A stretch of 42,949 bases of DNA from CAKUIA01 sp044433115 (GTDB taxonomy: Bacteria; Verrucomicrobiota; Verrucomicrobiia; Opitutales; Intestinicryptomonadaceae). The stretch spans positions 1-42,949 of the forward strand of contig JAWXTY010000016.1 of the NCBI GenBank assembly GCA_044433115.1, in the 5' to 3' direction. Below the pieces are notes generated by a model that was not told where the DNA came from, ran no database searches, and was given only the letters and a program-made list of their open reading frames with translations. The translations under genes and the position numbers were made by a program. The first letter of the stretch is position 1, and each line of letters starts with the position of its first letter. Below, in pieces: positions 1 through 8,431 of the stretch.

Positions 1-679
1 AAAGAGAGATACAATAATAAAGCTTTCCGAAAGATACGAGGGTAAATATTCTGGCAATCTATTAAGACTTTTAGACCAATGCTTAGCAGTAGACGAAGAA
101 GAACGCCCACAAAGTGTAGATGAATGTTTTAATGCTTTGAAAAAACAAAGTGCATTAAAATCTATACAAAGCGAAGATAGTGTGCAGGCAATAAAAGTAC
201 CTAAAGTGCCAAAATTAGGTGGTGAAATTAAATCAAATAAAAAAAATATATGGGCTAAAGGTCTTTTAATATCAATAATTTTTCTTATAATTATGGGGGT
301 AGTGTACGCTTTATATCCAATTAAAGATTATGATGCCTTGCACCAAGAAGCAAAAATAGCTTATGATAGTAAAGATTACGCAAGGGCTATAGAATTATCA
401 GTAGAGGCTGTGAGAAAAGACTACGCTTGGGCTCAAAATTTACTGGCTTTGTGTTATTATAGAGGCAATGGCGTAACACAAAATTACACAGAAGCACTAA
501 GATGGTGGAAAAAATCGGCAGAGCAAGGATACGCATTCGCACAGTGTAGCTTAGGCGATTGTTATGAAAGAGGCAATGGCGTAACACAAAATTACACAGA
601 AGCTGTAAAGTGGTATAGGAAATCAGCAGAGCAAGGAAACGCATACGCTGAACAAGCGTTAAAGAGGCTGGGGGATTAG
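1..679 (+). CDS. Ser/Thr protein kinase, 3' part only (kinase C-lobe end, TM helix, Sel1 repeats)
   Basis: The gene enters from the left edge; the frame is open from base 2 to the TAG at 677-679. About 45 residues of the kinase C-lobe are present (ending near ERPQSVDEC). They are followed by a charged linker, one hydrophobic segment (about bases 255-325, LLISIIFLIIMGVVYALYPI) and two to three Sel1-like repeats (ALCYYRGNGV, GDCYERGNGV), which usually mediate protein contacts. Bases 1-120 are identical to 1477-1596 of the next kinase gene, so this is a close paralogue. The likely topology is a cytoplasmic kinase with extracytoplasmic Sel1 repeats (inference). The catalytic half lies outside the window, so activity cannot be judged. 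A TTG at 137 is an internal codon, not a plausible start. Confidence 0.8.
   Translation, partial: KRDTIIKLSERYEGKYSGNLLRLLDQCLAVDEEERPQSVDECFNALKKQSALKSIQSEDSVQAIKVPKVPKLGGEIKSNKKNIWAKGLLISIIFLIIMGVVYALYPIKDYDALHQEAKIAYDSKDYARAIELSVEAVRKDYAWAQNLLALCYYRGNGVTQNYTEALRWWKKSAEQGYAFAQCSLGDCYERGNGVTQNYTEAVKWYRKSAEQGNAYAEQALKRLGD
461..603 (+). repeat. Identical 35-bp direct repeat inside the Sel1 region
   Basis: The same 35 bases occur at 461-495 and 569-603, 108 bases apart. They encode the start of two consecutive Sel1 repeats (RGNGVTQNYTEA). Exact DNA identity suggests recent internal duplication or homogenisation. Confidence 0.85.
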
Positions 680-738
680 CGTTTGTGGGGGTTGTAGGAA
701 ATTGGAAAAATAAACAAAGATTTTAGAAAAATAAGATT

Positions 739-2107
739 ATGGAAGAATATTCTAGTACATTGAAGGTAGGCACTATACTTGTAGGTAAGTATAGGGTTGA
801 TAAATTGTTGGGTGAAGGTGGTTTTGGGGCTTTTTGGGGCTGTTTATAAGGCTTATGATATGGGGCTAGATAGGTATGTGGCTTTAAAAGAGTGTTTGCC
901 TTGTGATTTTGCAGCTCGTAGTTCTGACAACACTACAGTTAGGGCAAAGACTCAAGCTAGCGTAGAGGATTTTGAGTGGGCTAAGACTCGTTTTATAGAA
1001 GAGGCAAGGACTTTAGCGAAGTTTAGGAATGTAAATTTATTGTCGTCAAATAATATATTTCAAGCAAATGGCACAGTTTATATGGACTCCGATTTCATTG
1101 AAGGGATAAACTTAGAAGATATTTATGTAGATAATAAAATATGCGAAGAAGCTGAAGTTTTGAACGTATTTAAGGGCATATTAAATGGGCTAAAAGAAGT
1201 GCATAGTGCAGGTTTAATGCACAGAGATATAAAGCCTGCAAATATCATAATTAGGAGTTCCGACACTCAGCCAGTGTTGATAGACTTTGGTAGTGCCAGA
1301 ATGGCAGTAAGCTCAAAGACAAAGCCACTGACTGCGATGGTTACCCAAGGATATGCACCTTTAGAGCAGTATTACGAAGATGGCAACCAAGGAGCGTGGA
1401 CGGATATTTACGCCTTAGCTGGTGTTTGCTATAAAATGATTACAGGCGAAAAACCCCCAGAGGCAGTTGCTAGAATAAAGAGAGATACAATAATAAAGCT
1501 TTCCGAAAGATACGAGGGTAAATATTCTGGCAATCTATTAAGACTTTTAGACCAATGCTTAGCAGTAGACGAAGAAGAACGCCCACAAAGTGTAGACGAA
1601 TGTCTTGCTATTTTTGATAAATCTTTTTCTTTCTATTCGCATAAGAAAGTCGAAGAGGACAAGTCCCTTAAAGAACCTACTTTAAAGAAAGAAGAAGCTT
1701 GCGAGCGTATCCCTACGGATGAAGCAAAGGATAAAATTACAGATAAAGATAGTTCAATCCCTTGTGAAAAAGTGAATGTTTATACCCCTGTTTTTTCTAT
1801 AAGAGGTAGAGCTTCGAGAACAACATATTTGCTTCAATCTTCGATTTTGCTTTTTCTTGTATGGTTTTTTTATTCTTTAAGAGAAGAATCCGAATTATTA
1901 GGACTCTTTTTTATACTAAGCCTCGGCTTAGCTTCTTTTTATGGCATATTCTTGACCATAAGGCGATTTCATGATATGGGATGGAATCCTTGGAGCTTGT
2001 TGGTCTTCTGTATCCCTTATCTAACAATTTTGATGATATTTTTTGCTTTTCTTGTAGAAGGCGATTTAACTGCTAATAAATATGGAACTGAGCCTGATGT
2101 AATTTGA
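739..2107 (+). pseudogene. Ser/Thr kinase-DUF805 fusion, frameshifted by a 10-bp tandem duplication (pseudogene or phase-off allele)
   Basis: The expected start is ATG 739; its context matches that of the intact paralogue at 11392. The reading frame runs into the glycine loop, then shifts at a perfect tandem duplication (822-831 and 832-841) and stops at TAA 847-849 after 36 codons. Downstream, the frame starting at TTG 797 restores AVYKAYD, VALKECLP, MHRDIKPANI, DFGSAR and GYAPLEQYY, so every catalytic motif beyond the lesion is intact. After a charged linker, about bases 1796-2100 encode a DUF805-like membrane domain (RRFHDMGW motif, several hydrophobic segments). Removing one 10-bp unit would restore a full-length kinase. 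It could be dead, reversible by slippage, or an assembly error. TTG 797 could in principle start a shorter protein lacking a normal glycine loop, but I see no ribosome binding site. Confidence 0.8.
822..841 (+). repeat. Perfect 10-bp tandem duplication disrupting a kinase gene
   Basis: TTTTGGGGCT occurs twice in direct succession. The three paralogous kinases with intact frames (2918, 9900, 11392) have a single glycine-loop sequence at this point. The extra 10 bases shift the frame by +1. Confidence 0.95.
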
Positions 2108-2126
2108 AAAAAATTTAAAATAAATA

Positions 2127-2154
2127 ATAACTAGAATCGAATAACTAGAATCGA
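2127..2154 (+). repeat. Perfect 14-bp tandem repeat in a spacer
   Basis: ATAACTAGAATCGA is present twice in direct succession (2127-2140, 2141-2154), 10 bases before the ATG at 2165. It occupies the place of a 5' untranslated region or ribosome binding site. Confidence 0.95.
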
Positions 2155-2164
2155 ATAAATAAAT

Positions 2165-2881
2165 ATGAAGAAATCAACTATAACAGATGAAAAATTAGGA
2201 CTTTCAATAAATAATTCATTTTTTTTGAAAGAAATCGAAATAGAAAAAGATAATGGCACTAATCATGCTAATGAAAAAAAAGAACCAGAAGAGCCAGAGT
2301 CTCCTATGTCTACTATAAAAGGAATATTGTCTCTTGTAGGTTTTATTGCTTTTATTGTTTATATCGTTTATATGTTTTTGTATGGTGGTGCTGTAAATGA
2401 AGTTAAGGATTGCGATTTGTTTAGTCGATATGGAGAAAAAAGAACTGTAGGTGAAATAACTAATTCTAATGAGCGAAGAGGTATTATCTATTCGCCTACT
2501 TGGGATAGAGAAAGTATTAGTAACGGTAGTGGTTCAATGGTAGTGCTTAGTTATTTTACATATAATACTTTGAATAAATTAAAACAGACTAAAAATGAAA
2601 ATATAGAAGAGATAGCAGCTATTTATACTGCTCTATCGCTTTGTTTTAGAAATTCAGGTGGCAGGTATGCGTCTATTATAGAATTTAAATATGCAAGAGA
2701 GTCCTTTACTGAAGAATCTTTAAAACAATATCATAAAGATTGTAAAAAATTAGGCTTAACTCCACTGAATTTAGAGTCTTATGTAGGTAGATCTTCAAAT
2801 CTAAATGAACTTTTATCTGTTGGTGTTCTAAGTCGTTTCTTAGGTAGAAATTTAATACAAGATGCGATGCGTTATTTATAG
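2165..2881 (+). CDS. Hypothetical single-pass membrane protein in the kinase locus
   Basis: 238 residues, not recognised as a known family. The N-terminal 50 residues are charged and Glu/Lys-rich. One hydrophobic segment follows at about residues 52-73 (ILSLVGFIAFIVYIVYMFLYG), then about 165 residues of soluble domain with a Ser/Asn/Gly-rich patch and a helical C-terminus. Without a signal peptide the likely topology is N-in, C-out. It lies between two kinase genes in the same orientation, so it may be a substrate or partner of one of them (inference). The start is the only ATG near the frame's beginning; no strong ribosome binding site precedes it, and a 14-bp tandem repeat occupies that position. 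Confidence 0.7.
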   Translation: MKKSTITDEKLGLSINNSFFLKEIEIEKDNGTNHANEKKEPEEPESPMSTIKGILSLVGFIAFIVYIVYMFLYGGAVNEVKDCDLFSRYGEKRTVGEITNSNERRGIIYSPTWDRESISNGSGSMVVLSYFTYNTLNKLKQTKNENIEEIAAIYTALSLCFRNSGGRYASIIEFKYARESFTEESLKQYHKDCKKLGLTPLNLESYVGRSSNLNELLSVGVLSRFLGRNLIQDAMRYL

Positions 2882-2917
2882 TAAATGAATTTATTTTAAC
2901 AATTTTTAAGGATTTTT

Positions 2918-4786
2918 ATGGAAGAAGAATATTCAACAACATTAAAGTGTGGGTCTGTATTAGCAGGTAAATATAGGGTTGATAAATTGTTGGGTGAAGG
3001 TGGCTTTGGGGCTGTTTATAAGGCTTATGATACTGCTTTGGATAGATATGTTGCTTTAAAGGAATGTTTGCCTTGCGATTTTGCAGCTCGTAGTTCAGAC
3101 AACACAACAGTTAGGGCAAAGACTCAAGCTAGCGTAGAGGATTTTGAGTGGGCAAAGACTCGATTTGTAGAAGAGGCAAGAACTTTAGCTAAGTTTAAAA
3201 GTACTAATTTGCTTTCAGCTAATAATGTATTTCAAGCAAATGGCACTGTTTATATGGACTCAGATTTTATCGAAGGTAAAAACTTAGAAGATATTTTAGC
3301 AACTATTAATGTTTGTCCTGAAAAAGATGTCTTACATATATTTAAGGGTATATTAAATGGCTTAAAAGAAGTGCATATCTTGGGCTTAATGCACAGAGAT
3401 ATAAAGCCTGCAAATATCATAATTAGGAGTTCCGATAAAGAGCCAGTGTTGATAGACTTTGGTAGTGCCAGAATGGCAGTTACATCTAAAACAAAGCCAT
3501 TGACTGCAATGGTTACTCAAGGATATGCACCTTTAGAACAATATTACGAAGATGGCAACCAAGGAGCTTGGACAGACATTTACGCCTTAGCTGGTGTGTG
3601 TTACAAAATGATTACAGGCGAAAAGCCCCCAGAGGCAGTTGCCCGAGTAAGTAAAGATAATATAACCAAGCTTGCAGAGGTGTATAAGGGTAAATATTCT
3701 GACAATCTTCTAAAGGTTTTGGATAATTGTTTGTTAATGGAAGAAGCAAAACGCCCTCAAAGTGTAGATGAAATCTTTGCAAATTTAAATGGTGATTTTA
3801 ATTCATTCTCAAAAGAAATTATTGTAGATAAAAAATTTAATTTAGATTCAGAAAAAGCTCTTATTGATCTTGCTAAACAAGGCGATGCGATTGCTCAAAA
3901 TAATTTAGGAGATGCTTATTACGATGGCGATGAAATTTCTAAAAGTTATGATAAGGCTGTTTCTTGGTACGCTCAATCGGCAGAGTTGGGAAATGCAGAT
4001 GCTCAAAATAGCTTAGCAATTTGTTATTATTTCGGCAATGGCGTATCTAGAGTTTTAGAAAAAGCTGCATCTTTCTTTGAAAAATCTGCAGAGCAGGGCA
4101 ATGCAGACGCTCAATATAATATTGGAGTTTGTTATTATCGTGGTATTGGTGTTGCAAGAAACTATGCAAAGGCAATTTCTTGGTTTGAAAAATCGGCAGA
4201 GCAAGGAAACTCTGACGCTCAAAATAATTTAGGTCTTTGCTATTATATGGGTAATGGAATTGTTAAAGATTATTTTAAAGCAGTTTATTGCTATAAAAAA
4301 GCAGCCCAACAAAATAATATTGATGCTCAAAATAATCTAGGTCTTTGCTATTATCTCGGGCATGGGGTTGATAAAGATTATAAAGAAGCAGCCTTTTGCT
4401 TTGATAAAGCTGCATATGAAGGATATGTAAATGCTATATACAATCTAGGTATTTGCTTTTTTGGAGGTAGAGGTGTCGTAAAAGATGAGGCAACCGCAGT
4501 ATTGCTTTTTGATAAAGCTGCAACGCAAGGCGATGTAAATTCGATGAATAATTTAGGCCTTTGCTTTGAATATGGATATGGTGTAGAAGAAGATCATACT
4601 AAGGCTATTCAATGGTATGAAAAAGCTATAGAAAATGGAAGTCCGATTGCGGAGAAAAGACTAAAGGAACTAAATGAACGAAACAAACAAGCGGATACTT
4701 GTTGCTTTTTTGGTTGTGTTGTTGTATTGCTAATAATAGTAGCAATTATTGTAGGGTTTTGTACAGATTGGACTTTTTCTTTTTAA
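2918..4786 (+). CDS. Ser/Thr protein kinase with seven Sel1 repeats and a C-terminal TM anchor
   Basis: 622 residues, starting at ATG 2918 with AAGGA about 6 bases upstream. The kinase domain (about 15-290) has the glycine loop GEGGFGAVYK (26-35), ATP-anchoring Lys48 (VALK), a helix-C Glu in VEEAR (85-86), catalytic HRD 149-151 with K153 and N156, DFG 170-172 and GYAPLEQYY in the activation segment, so it should be active. Seven Sel1 repeats follow at about 295-590 (pattern AQNNLGLCYYxG), then a hydrophobic C-terminal segment (about 602-618, VVVLLIIVAIIVGFC). The whole kinase and Sel1 region probably faces the cytoplasm on a tail anchor, unlike the first gene, where the TM precedes the repeats. 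The catalytic domain is almost identical in DNA to the kinases at 739 and 11392. Confidence 0.93.
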   Translation: MEEEYSTTLKCGSVLAGKYRVDKLLGEGGFGAVYKAYDTALDRYVALKECLPCDFAARSSDNTTVRAKTQASVEDFEWAKTRFVEEARTLAKFKSTNLLSANNVFQANGTVYMDSDFIEGKNLEDILATINVCPEKDVLHIFKGILNGLKEVHILGLMHRDIKPANIIIRSSDKEPVLIDFGSARMAVTSKTKPLTAMVTQGYAPLEQYYEDGNQGAWTDIYALAGVCYKMITGEKPPEAVARVSKDNITKLAEVYKGKYSDNLLKVLDNCLLMEEAKRPQSVDEIFANLNGDFNSFSKEIIVDKKFNLDSEKALIDLAKQGDAIAQNNLGDAYYDGDEISKSYDKAVSWYAQSAELGNADAQNSLAICYYFGNGVSRVLEKAASFFEKSAEQGNADAQYNIGVCYYRGIGVARNYAKAISWFEKSAEQGNSDAQNNLGLCYYMGNGIVKDYFKAVYCYKKAAQQNNIDAQNNLGLCYYLGHGVDKDYKEAAFCFDKAAYEGYVNAIYNLGICFFGGRGVVKDEATAVLLFDKAATQGDVNSMNNLGLCFEYGYGVEEDHTKAIQWYEKAIENGSPIAEKRLKELNERNKQADTCCFFGCVVVLLIIVAIIVGFCTDWTFSF

Positions 4787-4826
4787 GATATTTATATGAA
4801 TTTAAACAAAAATAAGAAAACAAGAA

Positions 4827-7262
4827 ATGAAAATAATAATGAAAATAAATAAAATAATTTCAATTATAGGTATTTTTAGTGCCTTTGCATTTAATAGCTT
4901 GAATGCAGATGTTACTGATATTACCTATTCTAATAATAAAGAGAATGCAGAGGTGCTTTTAAAACTTAGGACTACTAATCCTACTAAAAAAATATCTGTG
5001 TTGTCGGCAACTGTTGGCGATAAAGAGATAGATAAAGTTAAAAATATAAAATGGGAGGATTTTAGCAACTATGGTTACGCTAATTACATCTTCTTAGTCG
5101 ATACGAGTAGGAATAATACAACCTTTTTTCAACGCAGAGACGATTCTATTGCTGGATTTGCTAAAAATATTGAGTTCTTAATGAGTTCGGCAAGGGATAG
5201 ACAACGTTTTGCTCTTTATGAATATTCTAGCATTATTAAAAGGATTGTATCTATGCCTGCAAGTTCTGTTAAGATAAATAATGCTCTTAAAAATCTTGCA
5301 ACATCTAACTCAACTTCAGCTGTACTTTACCAAGCTGTAGATTCTGCAATATCTCAATTAAAAACAAATAACACAGATATTAGGTCTGCTATAGTCTTAT
5401 TTGGTACAGGTAGAACTCACGATATTGCATCAACTATAGAGAGAAATATCAAAAATGCTAAAGACAATAAAGTTTTGATATTTACTGTGGCTAAATCTGA
5501 AAGCGATGATGAAAAAGAATACCTTCAACGCTACCAAAATTTGTCAGATTCAACAGGTGGCAAATCTTTCATTAATCCTGTTTCAAATGCTAATTTACTT
5601 GATATTTATAATATAACTCAATCTGGTGGCAAATTCACAATTAAAATACCTACAGATGTTGATTATTCTAAAAAGTTAGAATTAAAATTAGATGTGGAAG
5701 AAGAAGGTAAAAGATCAACGAAAATTATTACTGTAAATATAGCAGATTTAGAAGTTATACCTGAGCCTATAGCTCAAGAAGAAGTAAAGCCAAAGCCTGT
5801 AGATTTTGGTACTATATTTGAGGATTTAAATTCTAGTTTAGAAAAATCTAAGCAATCTGCATTAACACAAGCAAAAGAAAATGCTAAAAAAAGTTTAGAT
5901 GCAGTAAAGAAGGATATAAGTGATTTAGGCGAAAATCTTTCAGCTGAAGATGTAAAAGGATTTATAGTAAAATTTGAAAAAAACATCATTACAATCTCAG
6001 AGGAATCTCAAAATGTAAATAATATTTATACTGATTTAAATAAAGAAATAGACACATTTAGCGAAAAAATTACAGAGCTAGAAGCCTTAGAAATGTCTGA
6101 TGAAGATAAGGAAAAATTAGCAAAGGCAAAAGCTAAGTTAGAAGAGTTGAAATCTGATAGAGAGGTTATAAATACTAATATAATTACTGAAATTGATAAG
6201 TATAAAGAAGAAGCACAATCTGCATTTTCAAAGGCTCAATCTAAGTTATTTAAAGGTGCTGAATTGATTTTAGCTAAGCTAGATGAAGTGTCTAAAAGCA
6301 TAGCAAAAGTAGAAGAGCATATAGAAAAAGCTTCAGATAAAGTTTCTTCTATAAGGCAAAGTGATACTATTGCAGACTTAGAAGCCATTGGCACTGCAGT
6401 AAATACTGAAAAGGCAAAGGCACAAGAAGCTCTAGCCAAGGCAAAATCTGAATTAGAAGCTCAAGAAAAAGCAAAGAGCCAAGCAGAAGAAAAATTAGCT
6501 GTTTTGGCTGAAAAGGCTCAAAGCGATGAAGAAAAAGCTGAAGTTGAAAAACAAAAGAAAGCCTTAAAAGATATAGCAGAAAAAATAGCTAACTTGAAAA
6601 ATTCTATAGAAGCTAAGGCGAAAGATATAGAAGGCTTTGATGCTTTATCTGAAAAAGTTAAAAGCGAGATAGAAGCTAAAAATCTTGAAGCAGATGCTTT
6701 GAAAAAGGCTCAAGAAGAGAAGAAAATTATTATAATTGTATCTATAGTTGCTGGTCTTCTTGTAATTTTTATTTTAGCTTTTGTATTGATACTTAAAAAG
6801 AAAAAGGCTGATAGACTAAGATTGGAAATAGAAGAGGCAAAAGAGGCTGAACGTCAAGCTGAAAGAATGCGTCAAGAAGAGAGAATAATGCAACTTCAAG
6901 AAGAAAAAGAAGCTCAAATGGCTAGAGCTGAACAAGACTTACAAGCAGCTTCTTCAAAGAAAACAACTATACAGAAACGTTTTGGTACACTAAGAATTAT
7001 TGGGGCTACAAATGAGTCTTATCCTATTAGCAAAGAATCAATAAGGCTAGGCAGAGATGATAATAATGATATAGTTATTTCAAACGATTCTGTTTCAAGA
7101 AATCATATTGAACTTACTTTGAAAAGTAATATATTTTATGTAATAGATTTAGGCACTTCAAATGGTACTTTTGTAAATGGAAAAAGAATGGTACAAGCTG
7201 CTTTGAAATCTGGAGATATTATAGAATTAGGTTCTGAAGTTAAGATAGAAATTACTTATTAA
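4827..7262 (+). CDS. Membrane protein with signal peptide, VWA domain, long coiled coil, TM and cytoplasmic FHA domain
   Basis: 811 residues. A signal-peptide-like N-terminus (hydrophobic core about 9-22) precedes a VWA fold at about 85-270. Its metal-site motif reads D92-T-S94-R-N96; the third canonical position is Ser in most VWA domains. Later strands include AIVLFGTGR. Residues about 320-630 are an Ala/Glu/Lys-rich coiled coil. A TM helix (about 634-656, IVSIVAGLLVIFILAFVLIL) leads to a second short coiled coil and an FHA domain (about 718-811) with LGRD, SRNH and SNGTF, the phosphothreonine-binding signature. The inferred topology puts VWA and coiled coil outside and FHA inside, which could couple an envelope signal to phosphorylated cytosolic partners. 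Two ATGs (4827, 4839) are possible starts. It begins a run of tightly spaced genes. Confidence 0.85.
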   Translation: MKIIMKINKIISIIGIFSAFAFNSLNADVTDITYSNNKENAEVLLKLRTTNPTKKISVLSATVGDKEIDKVKNIKWEDFSNYGYANYIFLVDTSRNNTTFFQRRDDSIAGFAKNIEFLMSSARDRQRFALYEYSSIIKRIVSMPASSVKINNALKNLATSNSTSAVLYQAVDSAISQLKTNNTDIRSAIVLFGTGRTHDIASTIERNIKNAKDNKVLIFTVAKSESDDEKEYLQRYQNLSDSTGGKSFINPVSNANLLDIYNITQSGGKFTIKIPTDVDYSKKLELKLDVEEEGKRSTKIITVNIADLEVIPEPIAQEEVKPKPVDFGTIFEDLNSSLEKSKQSALTQAKENAKKSLDAVKKDISDLGENLSAEDVKGFIVKFEKNIITISEESQNVNNIYTDLNKEIDTFSEKITELEALEMSDEDKEKLAKAKAKLEELKSDREVINTNIITEIDKYKEEAQSAFSKAQSKLFKGAELILAKLDEVSKSIAKVEEHIEKASDKVSSIRQSDTIADLEAIGTAVNTEKAKAQEALAKAKSELEAQEKAKSQAEEKLAVLAEKAQSDEEKAEVEKQKKALKDIAEKIANLKNSIEAKAKDIEGFDALSEKVKSEIEAKNLEADALKKAQEEKKIIIIVSIVAGLLVIFILAFVLILKKKKADRLRLEIEEAKEAERQAERMRQEERIMQLQEEKEAQMARAEQDLQAASSKKTTIQKRFGTLRIIGATNESYPISKESIRLGRDDNNDIVISNDSVSRNHIELTLKSNIFYVIDLGTSNGTFVNGKRMVQAALKSGDIIELGSEVKIEITY

Positions 7263-7263
7263 A

Positions 7264-7653
7264 ATGAAGGTTTTAACTGTAGGTATAGATAGTATGTGCG
7301 ACATTTGTCTCGCACATCTATCCGATTCTGGAATAAGTAGATTTCATTTAGATATTACTTTATCTAAAAATGGTAGGGTTTATTTGTTGACAGATAGAGC
7401 CTCTACAAATGGCACTTTTTCAAGAGATGATTTGGGACAATGGGAAAGAATATCTCAACAAATCGTCTCTGAATCTACTTCTATAAAGTTAGCTAAATAT
7501 GAGACAACTTTGGGTGCTTTAATGGCGTCATCTTCTATAAAGTATGACAATAAATCGAATACGGTTGTCTCTAAAAAAGTATTTTTAGGAGAGGCAATTG
7601 CTCAAGGTAAAGTGCCTTATAGAAACCCAGAAACAGGAGAAATAATGATGTGA
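7264..7653 (+). CDS. Small FHA-domain protein
   Basis: 129 residues. FHA-like features include the start VGIDSMCDI (strand plus recognition loop), SRFHLDI (variant of the SxxH motif) and STNGTF. A C-terminal tail ends in YRNPETGEIM. The GR pair usual at the start of FHA domains is replaced by VGID, so phosphothreonine binding may be altered. The ATG lies one base after the stop of the VWA-FHA gene and its end overlaps the next gene by 4 bases, so translation is very likely coupled across all three. It probably works as a soluble adaptor with those two proteins (inference). Confidence 0.75.
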   Translation: MKVLTVGIDSMCDICLAHLSDSGISRFHLDITLSKNGRVYLLTDRASTNGTFSRDDLGQWERISQQIVSESTSIKLAKYETTLGALMASSSIKYDNKSNTVVSKKVFLGEAIAQGKVPYRNPETGEIMM

Positions 7654-8405
7654 ACTCTTCTAATTTTCAACGAATGATAGCTTGGGGCATAGCTTTTGTG
7701 GTTTGTATTATATTTATATTGCTTTTGAATATATTATTACCAGAAGGTGAAATTGCTAAGTTTTTGATAGATAAATCAGGCGATGAACTTGCTTTGTTTA
7801 CTATACAAAATTTTATGTGGCTTGGCTTTTTTATCGCCTGTGCAGAGCTTTGTTTGAGATATGTGGAATTATCAGCAGACGAAGGCTCGCTAAGGCTTGC
7901 GTTATTGCCTGAAGACGAAGAGAGCATTATGAACAATGATAGCTTAGTTTTTTATTACAAAAAGAATAAGACAAAAAGCTATAGAGTATCTCGCATAATA
8001 AATTTGATTATAATGCAGTTTCAGTCATCAAAGTCCATATCTATGTCTAGCGATGTTTTAAAGACTTCCTTAGAGATAGAAAGTAACGAAATTGATTTAA
8101 AATATACAATTTTAAGATACATACTTTGGGCTATTCCTTCTTTAGGTTTCGTTGGAACAGTCTATGGCATCGCATTAGCGTTAAACTTGGCGAAGTCTAT
8201 GAAACCTGATGATCCAGAAATGCTACCTAGTGTCATAGGTGGATTAAGCGTAGCTTTTTATACAACATTATTATCACTTTTGATGTCTTGTTTGCTCGTT
8301 TTGCTTATGAATATAATTCAGGCAAAGGAGGAACGTACTTTGAATGAAGAGGGTAGATATTGTATAAAAAACCTCATAAATAGATTATATGTAAAAACTA
8401 AATAA
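7650..8405 (+). CDS. MotA/TolQ/ExbB-like proton-channel subunit
   Basis: 251 residues, starting at GTG 7650 in a GTGA overlap with the upstream FHA gene. Four hydrophobic segments are visible (about 11-31, 51-71, 150-172, 190-215) with a cytoplasmic loop between the second and third. The third carries IPSLGFVGTVYGIALAL, close to the GxxGTVxGI motif of TolQ/ExbB; the fourth carries GLSVAFYTTLLSLLMS, matching the second conserved helix of that family. In known systems these pentamers surround a dimer of ExbD/TolR/MotB-type proteins and use the proton gradient. Two such candidates lie in the same operon (14235, 14992). I infer a proton-driven or gated complex; the substrate or output is unknown. 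Confidence 0.8.
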   Translation: MNSSNFQRMIAWGIAFVVCIIFILLLNILLPEGEIAKFLIDKSGDELALFTIQNFMWLGFFIACAELCLRYVELSADEGSLRLALLPEDEESIMNNDSLVFYYKKNKTKSYRVSRIINLIIMQFQSSKSISMSSDVLKTSLEIESNEIDLKYTILRYILWAIPSLGFVGTVYGIALALNLAKSMKPDDPEMLPSVIGGLSVAFYTTLLSLLMSCLLVLLMNIIQAKEERTLNEEGRYCIKNLINRLYVKTK

Positions 8406-8431
8406 ATTTAATAATTAAAAGAAAGAAAAAT

